DNA of 7,670 nucleotides. Source: Polaromonas sp. GTDB lineage: Bacteria; Pseudomonadota; Gammaproteobacteria; Burkholderiales; Burkholderiaceae_C. Under the pieces are notes generated by a model, which did not search any database, was not told the origin of the DNA, and worked only from the letters and a program-made list of their open reading frames with translations. Where the stretch lies: NCBI GenBank assembly GCA_014376885.1, contig JACMQR010000083.1, forward strand, positions 1 to 7,670. Direction: 5' to 3'. A program made the position numbers and the translations under genes. Each line of letters opens with the position of its first letter. Within the stretch, counting starts at the first letter, position 1. Of this stretch, positions 1-7,670 are shown piece by piece.

Positions 1-1963
<1,963 letters not shown>

Positions 1964-1977
1964 GTCATGTCGCTTTC

Positions 1978-2013
1978 ATTCAAGTATCAAAAAAATTGGT
2001 GTCAAAACGTCAA
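1978..2013 (-). promoter_or_regulatory. Candidate sigma-70 promoter before the binding-protein gene
   Basis: On the minus strand there is a perfect -35 hexamer TTGACA (2005-2000), a 16-base spacer and TTGAAT (1983-1978, four of six consensus bases). An alternative pair is TTGACG (2013-2008) with TGATAC (1989-1984), 18 bases apart. The first pair would start transcription almost at the coding start; the second would give a leader of roughly 15 bases. Both readings come only from sequence matching in an AT-rich gap, where such matches arise easily. Confidence 0.35.
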
Positions 2014-2036
2014 AGCCGCTCATTATGCGGCGCTTG
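2011..2036 (-). other. Hairpin just after the second permease gene (attenuator or mRNA-processing element)
   Basis: On the minus strand, CAAGCGCCGC (2036-2027) pairs with GCGGCTTTG (2019-2011) around a seven-base loop, with one bulged C and one G-T wobble. It begins three bases after the permease stop codon. Only TTT and then TTTT separated by GACG follow, so it is a weak terminator at best. Such hairpins between permease and binding-protein genes often set unequal expression or protect mRNA ends; that role is inferred. Confidence 0.4.
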
Positions 2037-2038
2037 GA

Positions 2039-2959
2039 TCAGGCACCCGGGTGAAATGGCTTGCCGATGGAGGTCGGCATGTTGGCCCGGATCCACAGCG
2101 GATTGCGCGAGATCAGCACCAGCACGGCGATGGTCGCCAGGTAAGGCAGCATCGACAGCAGCTGGGGCGGCACATTCACGCCCAATCCCTGCAAATGGAA
2201 CTGCAGCATCGTCACGCCGCCGAACAGGTAGGCGCCAAGCAAGACCCGGGCCGGGCGCCAGGTGGCAAACGTCGTCAGCGCCAGCGCGATCCAGCCCTTG
2301 CCGGCGATCATGCCCTCGACCCAGAGCGGCGTGTAGACCAGCGAGACATAGGCGCCAGCCAGCCCGCACAGGGCGCCGCCAGCCATCACCGCAGCCAGGC
2401 GGATGCGCCGCACCGGGTAGCCCAGGGCATGCGCCGACTCCGGGCTTTCGCCGACCGCGCGCAGCACCAGACCGGCCCGGCTGCGGTACAAGAGCCAAGC
2501 CAGGGCAGCGGCCAGCGCCATGGCGAGGTAGACCACCGGGTGCTGGCGAAACAGCGCCGGGCCGATGAAGGCGATGTCGGACAAAAAAGGAATCGGGTAA
2601 TGCGCCTGCTCGGGCAGCTTTTCCTGCACATAGCCAATGCCGGCAAAGGCCGAAAAGCCGCTGCCGAACAGGGTCAGCGCCAGCCCGGTGGCGTACTGGT
2701 TGGTGCCCAGCCAGATCACCAAAGCGCCAAACACGGCGGCCAGGCCAGCGCCCGCTGCCATGCCGGCGGCAAAGCCAAGCCAGGTGTTGCCGGTGTGGAT
2801 GACGGCGGCAAAGCCGGCAATCGCCGCGCACAGCATCATGCCCTCGGCACCCAGGTTGACGATGCCGGCTTTTTCATTGATCAATAGGCCCAGCGAGGCA
2901 ATCGCCAGCACGGTGCCGGCGCTCAAGGTCGCGGCCAGCAGCAAGGCGGTCGAATCCAT
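2039..2959 (-). CDS. ABC importer inner-membrane permease, BPD_transp_2 family (second permease)
   Basis: Second transmembrane subunit of the purine ABC importer, 306 residues, forming the translocation channel with the neighbouring permease. The N-terminal hydrophobic segment runs into NLGAEGMM (35-42), the hallmark of this permease branch. TNQYATGLALTLFG (86-99), a helix near 143-157, the cytoplasmic coupling region around AVGESPESAHALGYPVRRIR (168-187), GKGWIALAL (220-228) and a last helix near 272-284 follow. Two adjacent ATGs are possible (2962 and 2959). I chose 2959 because the AGAAAG ribosome binding site then has seven-base spacing; 2962 adds one Met. The start overlaps the stop codon of the upstream permease (TGATG), so the two are probably translationally coupled. 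The frame stays open upstream to 3412, but that part overlaps the other permease and does not look like protein of this family. Confidence 0.93.
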   Translation of the reverse strand: MDSTALLLAATLSAGTVLAIASLGLLINEKAGIVNLGAEGMMLCAAIAGFAAVIHTGNTWLGFAAGMAAGAGLAAVFGALVIWLGTNQYATGLALTLFGSGFSAFAGIGYVQEKLPEQAHYPIPFLSDIAFIGPALFRQHPVVYLAMALAAALAWLLYRSRAGLVLRAVGESPESAHALGYPVRRIRLAAVMAGGALCGLAGAYVSLVYTPLWVEGMIAGKGWIALALTTFATWRPARVLLGAYLFGGVTMLQFHLQGLGVNVPPQLLSMLPYLATIAVLVLISRNPLWIRANMPTSIGKPFHPGA

Positions 2960-4041
2960 CATCGGGCTTTCTGGGCAAGGGTTGAAACCGGTCGGGAAAA
3001 CCTGATCCGGTAGGCAATCAGGATGTCGCAGGCCAGCAGATTGAACAGCAGCAGGCCCTGGAACACGCCGGTGATCGACTTGGGCAGGCCCAGGCGCGAC
3101 TGGGCCAGCTCGCCGCCGATGTAGAACATGCTCATCAGGAGGGCCGAAAAGACCACGCCCACCGGATGCAGTCGGCCGACAAAGGCGACGATGATGGCGG
3201 CAAAGCCGTAGCCCGCCGGCACATATGGCGTGAGCTGGCCGATCGGCCCGGCGACCTCCAGCGCGCCGGCCAGCCCGGCGGCGCCGCCGGACACCAGCAG
3301 CGCCACCCACAGGGCGCGGCGCGAGGAAAACCCGGCATAGCGGCCCGCCGCTGGCGCCTGGCCGCTGACCTCCTGCGCGAACCCGGCATAGGAGCGGTAC
3401 AGGTACAGCCACAGCGCCGCCACGCCCGCCAGCGCCAGCACGATGCCGATGGTCACGCGCGAGCCGGCCATCAGGCGCGGAATCTGCGTCACCGCTTCGA
3501 AGGTCCGGGTTTGCGGAAAGTTGTAGCCGGCCGGGTCTTTCCAGGGGCCGAACACCAGGAAACTGAGGGTCAGGTCGGCCACATAGACGAGCATCAGGCT
3601 GACCAGGATTTCATTGGCGTTGAAGCGGTCGCGCAAAAAGGCGGTGATGCCGGCCCAGGCCATGCCGCCGAGCACGCCAGCGGCCAGAATGGCCACGACG
3701 ATCCAGCGCCCGGTGGCTTTGTCGGCCAGCAGCGCCACGCCCCCGGCGGCCAAAGCGCCGATGACGAACTGCCCTTCGGCGCCGATGTTCCAGACATTGG
3801 AGCGAAAGCACACCGCCAGCCCGAGCGCGATGATCAAGAGCGGCGTGGCCTTGACCAGCAGCTCGCCCACGGCATAGGGCGACTTGACCGGTTCCCAGAA
3901 AAACACCTGCAGGCCCTTGACCGGGTCCTTGCCCAGCGCCAGAAACAAAGCGACGCCAATGGCCACGGTGAGCAGCAGCGCCAGCAGGGGCGAGGCATAG
4001 CTCCAAAACGGCGATGGCTGCGGCCGCACTTCAAGCTGCAT
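2959..4041 (-). CDS. ABC importer inner-membrane permease, BPD_transp_2 family (first permease)
   Basis: First transmembrane subunit of the purine ABC importer, 360 residues from the chosen start. A long N-terminal helix (about 18-36) is followed by VWNIGAEGQ (83-91), the counterpart of NLGAEGMM in the partner permease, then FNANEILVSLMLVYVADL (140-157), GYGFAAIIVAFVGRLHPVG (277-295) and a last hydrophobic segment (about 324-343). A periplasmic loop carrying FGPWKDPAGYNFPQT (about 164-178) is typical of this subunit. The ATG at 4041 is preferred over an upstream in-frame ATG at 4074 because AGGAG (4048-4052) sits six bases before it. The gene overlaps the ATPase gene by 11 bases and its stop overlaps the next permease start, so all three are one transcript. 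Confidence 0.94.
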   Translation of the reverse strand: MQLEVRPQPSPFWSYASPLLALLLTVAIGVALFLALGKDPVKGLQVFFWEPVKSPYAVGELLVKATPLLIIALGLAVCFRSNVWNIGAEGQFVIGALAAGGVALLADKATGRWIVVAILAAGVLGGMAWAGITAFLRDRFNANEILVSLMLVYVADLTLSFLVFGPWKDPAGYNFPQTRTFEAVTQIPRLMAGSRVTIGIVLALAGVAALWLYLYRSYAGFAQEVSGQAPAAGRYAGFSSRRALWVALLVSGGAAGLAGALEVAGPIGQLTPYVPAGYGFAAIIVAFVGRLHPVGVVFSALLMSMFYIGGELAQSRLGLPKSITGVFQGLLLFNLLACDILIAYRIRFSRPVSTLAQKAR

Positions 4042-5620
4042 GCGGTGCTCCTGCCAGGTCGATGGCCGGGGCACTGGCGCTGGCCGGCGCCCACAAGCCG
4101 CTCATCCACAGCCCGACCTGCTCCACCGTGGCTTGGGCGCGCGGCAGTGACGGCGACAGCTGGCCCCTGGCCATCACATACAGCCGGTCGCAAATTTCAA
4201 ACAGCTCGTCAAGCTCTTCGCTGACCACCAGCACCGCGCAGCCGGCGTCCGCCAGCCTGAGCAGTTCGCCGCGAATTTGCGCGGCGGCGCCCACATCGAC
4301 GCCCCAGGTCGGCTGCGCGGCGATCAGCAGCGCCGGCTTGGCATCGATCTCGCGGCCCATGATGAATTTTTGCAGGTTGCCGCCCGACAGCGACCGGGCC
4401 AGCGCCTGCGGACCGCCGCACCGGACCTGAAAGCGGTCGATGACGCGCCTGGCCTGGGCCTGCAGCAGGCGGCTGCGAACCCAGCCGGCAGCGCCGACCG
4501 CATCCCGGCGGGTGAGCAGCAGGTTGCGCGCCAGGGGCAGCATCGGCACCGCCCCGCGGCCCAGCCGGTCCTCGGGCACGAAATGCAGGCCAAGCCGGCG
4601 GCGCCCGGCCGGGCCAAGCTTGCCGGCGCGCTGGCCCTGGACGGTGATGGCGTCGGCGGGTGCCCGGGTGTCTTCCCCGGACAGCGCCACCAGCAGTTCT
4701 TTCTGGCCATTGCCCGACACGCCGGCAATGCCGACCACCTCGCCGGCGCGCACCTGCAGCGCCACCTGGCTCAGGTCGACGCCGAACTGGTCGTGCCGCG
4801 CCAGGTCAAGCTGCTGCACATCGAGCACCACCGCGCCGGCGTTCACGCTGCGGCGCTGCAGCGCTGGCGGCTCGGCGCCGATCATCAAGCGGCTGAGCGA
4901 CGCATTCGATTCCTGCCGGGGATCGCATTCGCCGGTGACGCGGCCGCCGCGCAGCACGGTGCAGGCGCTGCACAGCGCCCGGATTTCGTGGAGCTTGTGG
5001 CTGATGTACAAAATGCTGCAGCCCTCCAGTGCCAGCTGGCGCAGGGTGACAAACAGATGCTCCACCGCCTGGGGCGTCAGCACCGAGGTCGGCTCGTCCA
5101 GGATCAAAAGCTTCGGGCCGGTCAGCAGCGCGCGCACGATCTCGACCCGCTGGCGTTCGCCAACGCTCAAGCTGTGCACCGGCCGCGCCGGGTCGAGCTG
5201 CAGGCCATAGGCCCGGGTGGTCTCCAGGATGCGCCGGGACACGTCGGCAAGCTTTGAGCGCTTGTCCAGCCCCAGCCAGACGTTTTCGGCCACGGTGAGC
5301 GTGTCGAACAGGCTGAAATGCTGGAACACCATGCTGATGCCCAGCGCCCGCGCTTCTTGCGGGTTGCGCACCGCCACCGGCTGGCCGTCCATGGCGATGC
5401 GGCCGGCGTCGCGCTTGACCGAGCCGTAGATGATTTTCATCAGGGTCGATTTGCCAGCGCCGTTTTCGCCCAGCACCGCATGGATCTGGCCGGGCAGCAC
5501 CGCCAGGTCGATGGCGCTGTTGGCAACCACGCCGGGGTAGCTTTTGCTGATGCCGGCCAGCTGCAGGCGGGGCGGCGCGGCGGCGCTGCGGTCGGTCAAG
5601 GTGGAATGTAAAGCGGTCAT
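4031..5620 (-). CDS. ABC importer ATP-binding protein with two nucleotide-binding domains (purine uptake)
   Basis: Cytoplasmic ATPase subunit with two fused ABC domains, 529 residues, the usual form in BMP-type nucleoside and CUT2 sugar importers. Domain 1 is canonical: Walker A GENGAGKST (51-59), Q-loop Q100, signature LSVGERQ (151-157), Walker B LLILDEPT (171-178, catalytic E176) and H-loop H208. Domain 2 is degenerate at catalytic positions: its Walker A region reads GVSGNGQKE (300-308) without the GKS/T lysine pattern, Walker B reads LLIAAQPTWGVD (431-442) with Q in place of the glutamate, and SEEL replaces the H-loop histidine. Its signature LSGGNLQK (411-418) is intact. That asymmetry is normal for the family: one productive ATP site uses domain 1 Walker motifs with domain 2's signature. 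It is first in the minus-strand operon. The ATG at 5620 has no recognisable ribosome binding site (CCCCCTACCC precedes it), but I see no better in-frame start. Confidence 0.95.
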   Translation of the reverse strand: MTALHSTLTDRSAAAPPRLQLAGISKSYPGVVANSAIDLAVLPGQIHAVLGENGAGKSTLMKIIYGSVKRDAGRIAMDGQPVAVRNPQEARALGISMVFQHFSLFDTLTVAENVWLGLDKRSKLADVSRRILETTRAYGLQLDPARPVHSLSVGERQRVEIVRALLTGPKLLILDEPTSVLTPQAVEHLFVTLRQLALEGCSILYISHKLHEIRALCSACTVLRGGRVTGECDPRQESNASLSRLMIGAEPPALQRRSVNAGAVVLDVQQLDLARHDQFGVDLSQVALQVRAGEVVGIAGVSGNGQKELLVALSGEDTRAPADAITVQGQRAGKLGPAGRRRLGLHFVPEDRLGRGAVPMLPLARNLLLTRRDAVGAAGWVRSRLLQAQARRVIDRFQVRCGGPQALARSLSGGNLQKFIMGREIDAKPALLIAAQPTWGVDVGAAAQIRGELLRLADAGCAVLVVSEELDELFEICDRLYVMARGQLSPSLPRAQATVEQVGLWMSGLWAPASASAPAIDLAGAPHAA

Positions 5621-5638
5621 GGGTAGGGGGCGATTGGA

Positions 5639-5660
5639 AGCTTTATTTTTAAGCTTTATT
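5639..5660. repeat. Tandem 10-bp direct repeat AAGCTTTATT
   Basis: AAGCTTTATT occurs at 5639-5648 and 5651-5660, separated by two bases, giving a 12-base period, close to one helical turn. It lies 19-40 bases upstream of the ATPase start, so it falls in the leader or core promoter of the importer operon. Related TTTATTGCT occurs at 5655-5663 and 5687-5695. It could be a regulator site or simply AT-rich repeat debris. Confidence 0.5.
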
Positions 5661-5707
5661 GCTCTTTGTGCAGGCAGCGCGGTGTTTTATTGCTATTTTT
5701 TTGATAG
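5661..5707 (-). repeat. Putative dispersed-repeat copy A in the divergent promoter region
   Basis: Read on the minus strand, this 47-base segment begins CTATC, a run of seven A, TAGC and ends CCTGCACAAAGAGC. Aligned without gaps to plus-strand 6485-6531 it matches at 30 of 47 positions (my hand count), concentrated at the two ends, including an identical CCTGCACAA. The CTAT...ATAG head is a small inverted repeat in both copies. Short AT-rich elements of this look recur in Comamonadaceae genomes as far as I recall; I could not check that here. Confidence 0.4.
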
Positions 5708-5733
5708 TTTAAGGGGCAACGTCGGATGGCTTC

Positions 5734-5757
5734 GGCGCAGCCGCCGGTTGCTGCGCC
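5734..5757. promoter_or_regulatory. Perfect 8-8-8 inverted repeat in the divergent region
   Basis: GGCGCAGC (5734-5741) and GCTGCGCC (5750-5757) are perfect inverted complements around an eight-base spacer. It could be an operator for a dimeric regulator placed between the two divergent units, or an RNA hairpin. There is no T-run next to it on either strand, which argues against a terminator. The bound factor is unknown. Confidence 0.45.
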
Positions 5758-5802
5758 TTGGGTGGACGCATTTTGCCGTTTAGCCCGGCATGCGGCAAGC
5801 TT

Positions 5803-5831
5803 GAAGCCCGGGCCGGCCCGGGCCGGACTTC
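5803..5831. other. GC-only palindrome within a longer imperfect dyad
   Basis: Bases 5806-5823 form a perfect 18-bp palindrome, GCCCGGGCCGGCCCGGGC, and also a near-tandem repeat of GCCCGGGCCG. GAAG (5803-5806) and CTTC (5828-5831) make a wider imperfect dyad. It lies 100 bases before xdhA and could form a very stable hairpin in an xdhA leader or its DNA. Function is unknown. Confidence 0.4.
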
Positions 5832-5923
5832 ACCGGCCGGCAGGGTCCGACGCGCGCGCTGCGGGACGGGTACCATGAAGCCCTGACCTGCGCTTTTGGT
5901 CTGAATTTTTCCACCTGATTGCC

Positions 5924-7414
5924 ATGACCCTGATGTCTTTTTTTGAGCCGTCCGCTGTCAAGACCCTGCGCTTTGTGCGGCGCGGTGAAGTGGTCGAGGT
6001 AGGCAATGTACCACCCGATCGCACCCTGCTGGAGCTGCTGCGGGACGGGCTGGGCTGCACCGGCACCAAGGAAGGCTGCGCCGAGGGCGATTGCGGCGCC
6101 TGCACGGTGGTGCTCGGCCAGATCGACGGCGGCGCGCTGCGCTTGCGCGCTGTCAACAGCTGCATTCGCCTGGCCCATTCGATCGCCGGCATGGCGCTGT
6201 GGACGGTTGAAGACCTGGCGGGCGAAGACGGCCGGCTGCATCCGGCGCAAGAAGCGCTGGTGCAGTGCCATGCGTCGCAATGCGGCTTTTGCACGCCGGG
6301 CTTTGTGATGAGCCTGTTTGGCATGTACCACAACCATGTCGCCCGGGGCGAGTCCGTCAGCCGGGCGCTGGCGGTCGAGGCGCTGTCGGGCAATTTGTGC
6401 CGCTGCACCGGCTACCGGCCGATTCTGGACGCCGCGCAACTGATGGGCAGCCTGCCGCCGGTGCGGCTCGACACCGCCGGCTTGCTATTAAAAATAGAGC
6501 ATCTAGCCAATACCCCACCTGCACAAGAGGCCGATTCGGCTTATAAACTGCCGCGCACGCTGGCCGAACTCCTGCAGGCGCGCTCGGCAGATCCGGCAGC
6601 ACAGCTGGTGGCCGGCTGCACCGATGTCGGCTTGTGGGTGACCAAGCAGCACCGCCAGTTCGCTGCCGTCATCGACCTCACCCGGGTGCCGGAGCTGGGC
6701 CGCATCGACGACCTGCCGGGCCACTGGGTGGTCGGCGCGGCGGTGACGCTGGCCGATGCGTTTGCCGCGCTGGTCTCAGACCGGCCGCAGTTGCGCGCCT
6801 TCGCCAGCCGGTTTGCCGGCCTGCCCGTGCGCAACTCGGGCACGCTGGGCGGCAACATCGCCAACGGCTCGCCGATTGGCGACTCGATGCCGCTCTTGAT
6901 CGCGCTGGGCGCCCGGGTGGTCTTGATGAGCGAGCGCGGCTCGCGCGAGCTGCCGCTGGAAAATTTGTACACCGGCTACCGGCAAAACGTGATGGCCGCC
7001 GATGAGGTGCTGGCGTTTGTCAAGGTGCCCAAGGCGGCGTCCGGCGAGACGCTGAAAGCCTACAAAATCTCCAAGCGCTTTGACGATGACATTTCCGCCG
7101 TCTGCCTGGCCGTCAAGCTGCACATCGAGCATGGCGCCGTGGCGCATGCCTCGATCGGCGCGGGCGGCGTGGCGGCCACGCCAGTGCGCGCCAGCCAGAC
7201 CGAGGCCTTTCTGACCGGCCGGCCCTGGACGCTGGCCACCGTGCAGCAGGCCATGGCGGTGCTGCGCGCCGAGTTCGCGCCGATTTCCGACATGCGGGCG
7301 TCTGGTGCCTACCGCACCGAGGTGCTGGGCAACCTGCTTGAGCGCTACTGGCTGGAAAGCCAGGGCCTGCGGCAGATCAACCTCGAATCGTTCGTGCTGG
7401 ATGATTCAGCATGA
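5924..7414 (+). CDS. xdhA: Xanthine dehydrogenase small subunit (2x[2Fe-2S] and FAD domains)
   Basis: Electron-transfer subunit of bacterial xanthine dehydrogenase, 496 residues. It passes electrons from the molybdenum cofactor in XdhB through two [2Fe-2S] clusters to FAD and NAD+ during oxidation of hypoxanthine and xanthine to urate. The plant-type ferredoxin domain has C52, C57, C60 and C80 (GCAEGDCGAC), and the helical cluster domain has C120, C123, C159 and C161 (QCGFC, LCRC), so both clusters look intact. A linker (about 180-209) leads to the FAD domain with LVAGCTDVGLWVTK (228-241) and RNSGTLGGNIANGSPIGD (303-320). The C-terminal domain (about 377-490) completes the usual length. The linker DNA (6485-6547) is unusually AT-rich with TTA, ATA and two CTA codons and resembles a repeat. 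Starts at 5924 and 5933 are both possible; neither has a clear ribosome binding site. The stop overlaps the xdhB start by four bases. Confidence 0.96.
   Translation: MTLMSFFEPSAVKTLRFVRRGEVVEVGNVPPDRTLLELLRDGLGCTGTKEGCAEGDCGACTVVLGQIDGGALRLRAVNSCIRLAHSIAGMALWTVEDLAGEDGRLHPAQEALVQCHASQCGFCTPGFVMSLFGMYHNHVARGESVSRALAVEALSGNLCRCTGYRPILDAAQLMGSLPPVRLDTAGLLLKIEHLANTPPAQEADSAYKLPRTLAELLQARSADPAAQLVAGCTDVGLWVTKQHRQFAAVIDLTRVPELGRIDDLPGHWVVGAAVTLADAFAALVSDRPQLRAFASRFAGLPVRNSGTLGGNIANGSPIGDSMPLLIALGARVVLMSERGSRELPLENLYTGYRQNVMAADEVLAFVKVPKAASGETLKAYKISKRFDDDISAVCLAVKLHIEHGAVAHASIGAGGVAATPVRASQTEAFLTGRPWTLATVQQAMAVLRAEFAPISDMRASGAYRTEVLGNLLERYWLESQGLRQINLESFVLDDSA
6485..6531 (+). repeat. Putative dispersed-repeat copy B translated within the XdhA linker
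   Basis: This AT-rich segment begins with the perfect inverted repeat CTATT-AAA-AATAG (6485-6497) and contains CCTGCACAA (6518-6526), both shared in order and spacing with minus-strand 5707-5661. It is read in frame as XdhA residues 188-203, roughly LLKIEHLANTPPAQEA, using TTA, ATA and two CTA codons that are out of keeping with the GC-rich gene around it. AT-rich character continues to about 6547 (GCTTATAAA). It adds no stop and leaves both flanking domains intact. Confidence 0.45.
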
Positions 7415-7670
7415 CCCTGGACAAGGACATTTCCCTGAGCCGCGATGAAGTCGCCGACCCGGACGTGATGGCGGCCAACGCCCATGCCGACCAAATGGCC
7501 GACCCGTCGCCGGCCGCCGTCAGCCCGCCGCCAGTGCCGCAGGCGGCCGGTGCCTCGCGCTTTCATGAAAGCGCTAGGGCCCAGGTTCAGGGCGCCGCGA
7601 CCTATGTCGATGACATTCCCGAGCTCAAGGGCACGCTGCATGCCGCGCCCATCTTGTCCACCATCGCGCA
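7411..7670 (+). CDS. xdhB: Xanthine dehydrogenase molybdopterin-binding large subunit (N-terminal fragment)
   Basis: Start of the molybdenum-cofactor subunit that carries out purine hydroxylation; only the first 86 residues and part of a codon are in the window. SRFHESARAQVQGAATYVDDIPELKGTLHAAPILSTIA (49-86) matches the conserved opening of XdhB proteins (HESA...V.G.A.YVDDIPE..GTLHAA..LS). The ATG at 7411 overlaps the xdhA stop (ATGA), pointing to translational coupling; no strong ribosome binding site is seen. Residues 1-48 are an acidic then Ala/Pro-rich low-complexity extension, longer than I expect for the family; in-frame Met20 and Met29 are alternative starts that would shorten it. The active site and molybdopterin motifs lie outside the window. 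Confidence 0.93.
   Translation, partial: MTLDKDISLSRDEVADPDVMAANAHADQMADPSPAAVSPPPVPQAAGASRFHESARAQVQGAATYVDDIPELKGTLHAAPILSTIA

Larger units (their letters stand above)
5621..5923. promoter_or_regulatory. Divergent intergenic region between the purine importer operon and xdhAB
   Basis: These 303 bases hold no convincing gene. They must contain the promoters for the leftward importer operon and the rightward xdhAB unit. The left third (5639-5712) is AT-rich with short direct repeats; the centre and right are very GC-rich with two strong dyads (5734-5757 and 5806-5823). I could not pick a persuasive -35/-10 pair for either direction. Neither flanking start has a Shine-Dalgarno match. A three-codon frame ATGAAGCCCTGA (5875-5886) precedes xdhA; its significance is unknown. 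Confidence 0.6.

Noticed and set aside
2963..3412. Upstream extension of the second permease frame
   Set aside because: It overlaps the first permease coding region and gives Arg/Pro/Ala-rich sequence unlike the family; the natural start is at 2959 or 2962, coupled to the preceding stop.
3166..5257. Plus-strand open frames at 3166-4224 and 4277-5257
   Set aside because: They are antisense to the first permease and the ATPase, have shadow-type composition and no domain.
5621..5923. Purine riboswitch ahead of either unit
   Set aside because: I could not recognise the conserved core of a known purine riboswitch by eye; the dyads alone do not support the call.
5780..6439. Minus-strand open frame of about 219 residues antisense to the start of xdhA
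   Set aside because: xdhA is unmistakable on the other strand with both iron-sulfur motifs; the antisense product has no recognisable features.

Overview
The window reads as a chromosomal purine uptake and catabolism locus from a GC-rich betaproteobacterium. I infer Burkholderiales, most likely a Comamonadaceae/Polaromonas-like organism, from the high GC content, the gene order, the protein sequence style and AT-rich dispersed-repeat-like sequence. I saw no mobile element, CRISPR array, rRNA or tRNA. All seven genes belong to known families, and I did not find an undescribed system.

Layout. The minus strand carries a five-gene run read right to left: a double-domain ABC ATPase (5620-4031), two BPD_transp_2-type permeases (4041-2959 and 2959-2039), a BMP/PnrA-family substrate-binding lipoprotein (1963-818), and an Add/Ade-type purine deaminase (723 to beyond the left edge). 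The first three genes overlap at their junctions. The binding protein is set off by a 75-base gap holding a hairpin and promoter-like boxes. The deaminase is set off by a 94-base gap holding a strong factor-independent terminator that ends a few bases before its ribosome binding site. The plus strand carries xdhA (5924-7414) and, overlapping it by four bases, the start of xdhB (7411 to beyond the right edge). The two units diverge from a 303-base non-coding region (5621-5923) with two clear dyads and AT-rich repeats.

How the genes work together (inference from families and order). The ABC system imports a purine nucleobase or nucleoside. The deaminase converts adenine to hypoxanthine (or adenosine to inosine). 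XdhAB oxidises hypoxanthine to xanthine and then urate. No regulator gene lies in the window.

Most worth a second look: an AT-rich, rare-codon segment in the XdhA interdomain linker that shares its ends with a segment of the divergent promoter region, which suggests two copies of a short dispersed repeat, one of them translated in frame. Next are the terminator placed directly in front of the deaminase ribosome binding site, and the long proline/alanine-rich N-terminal extension of XdhB.
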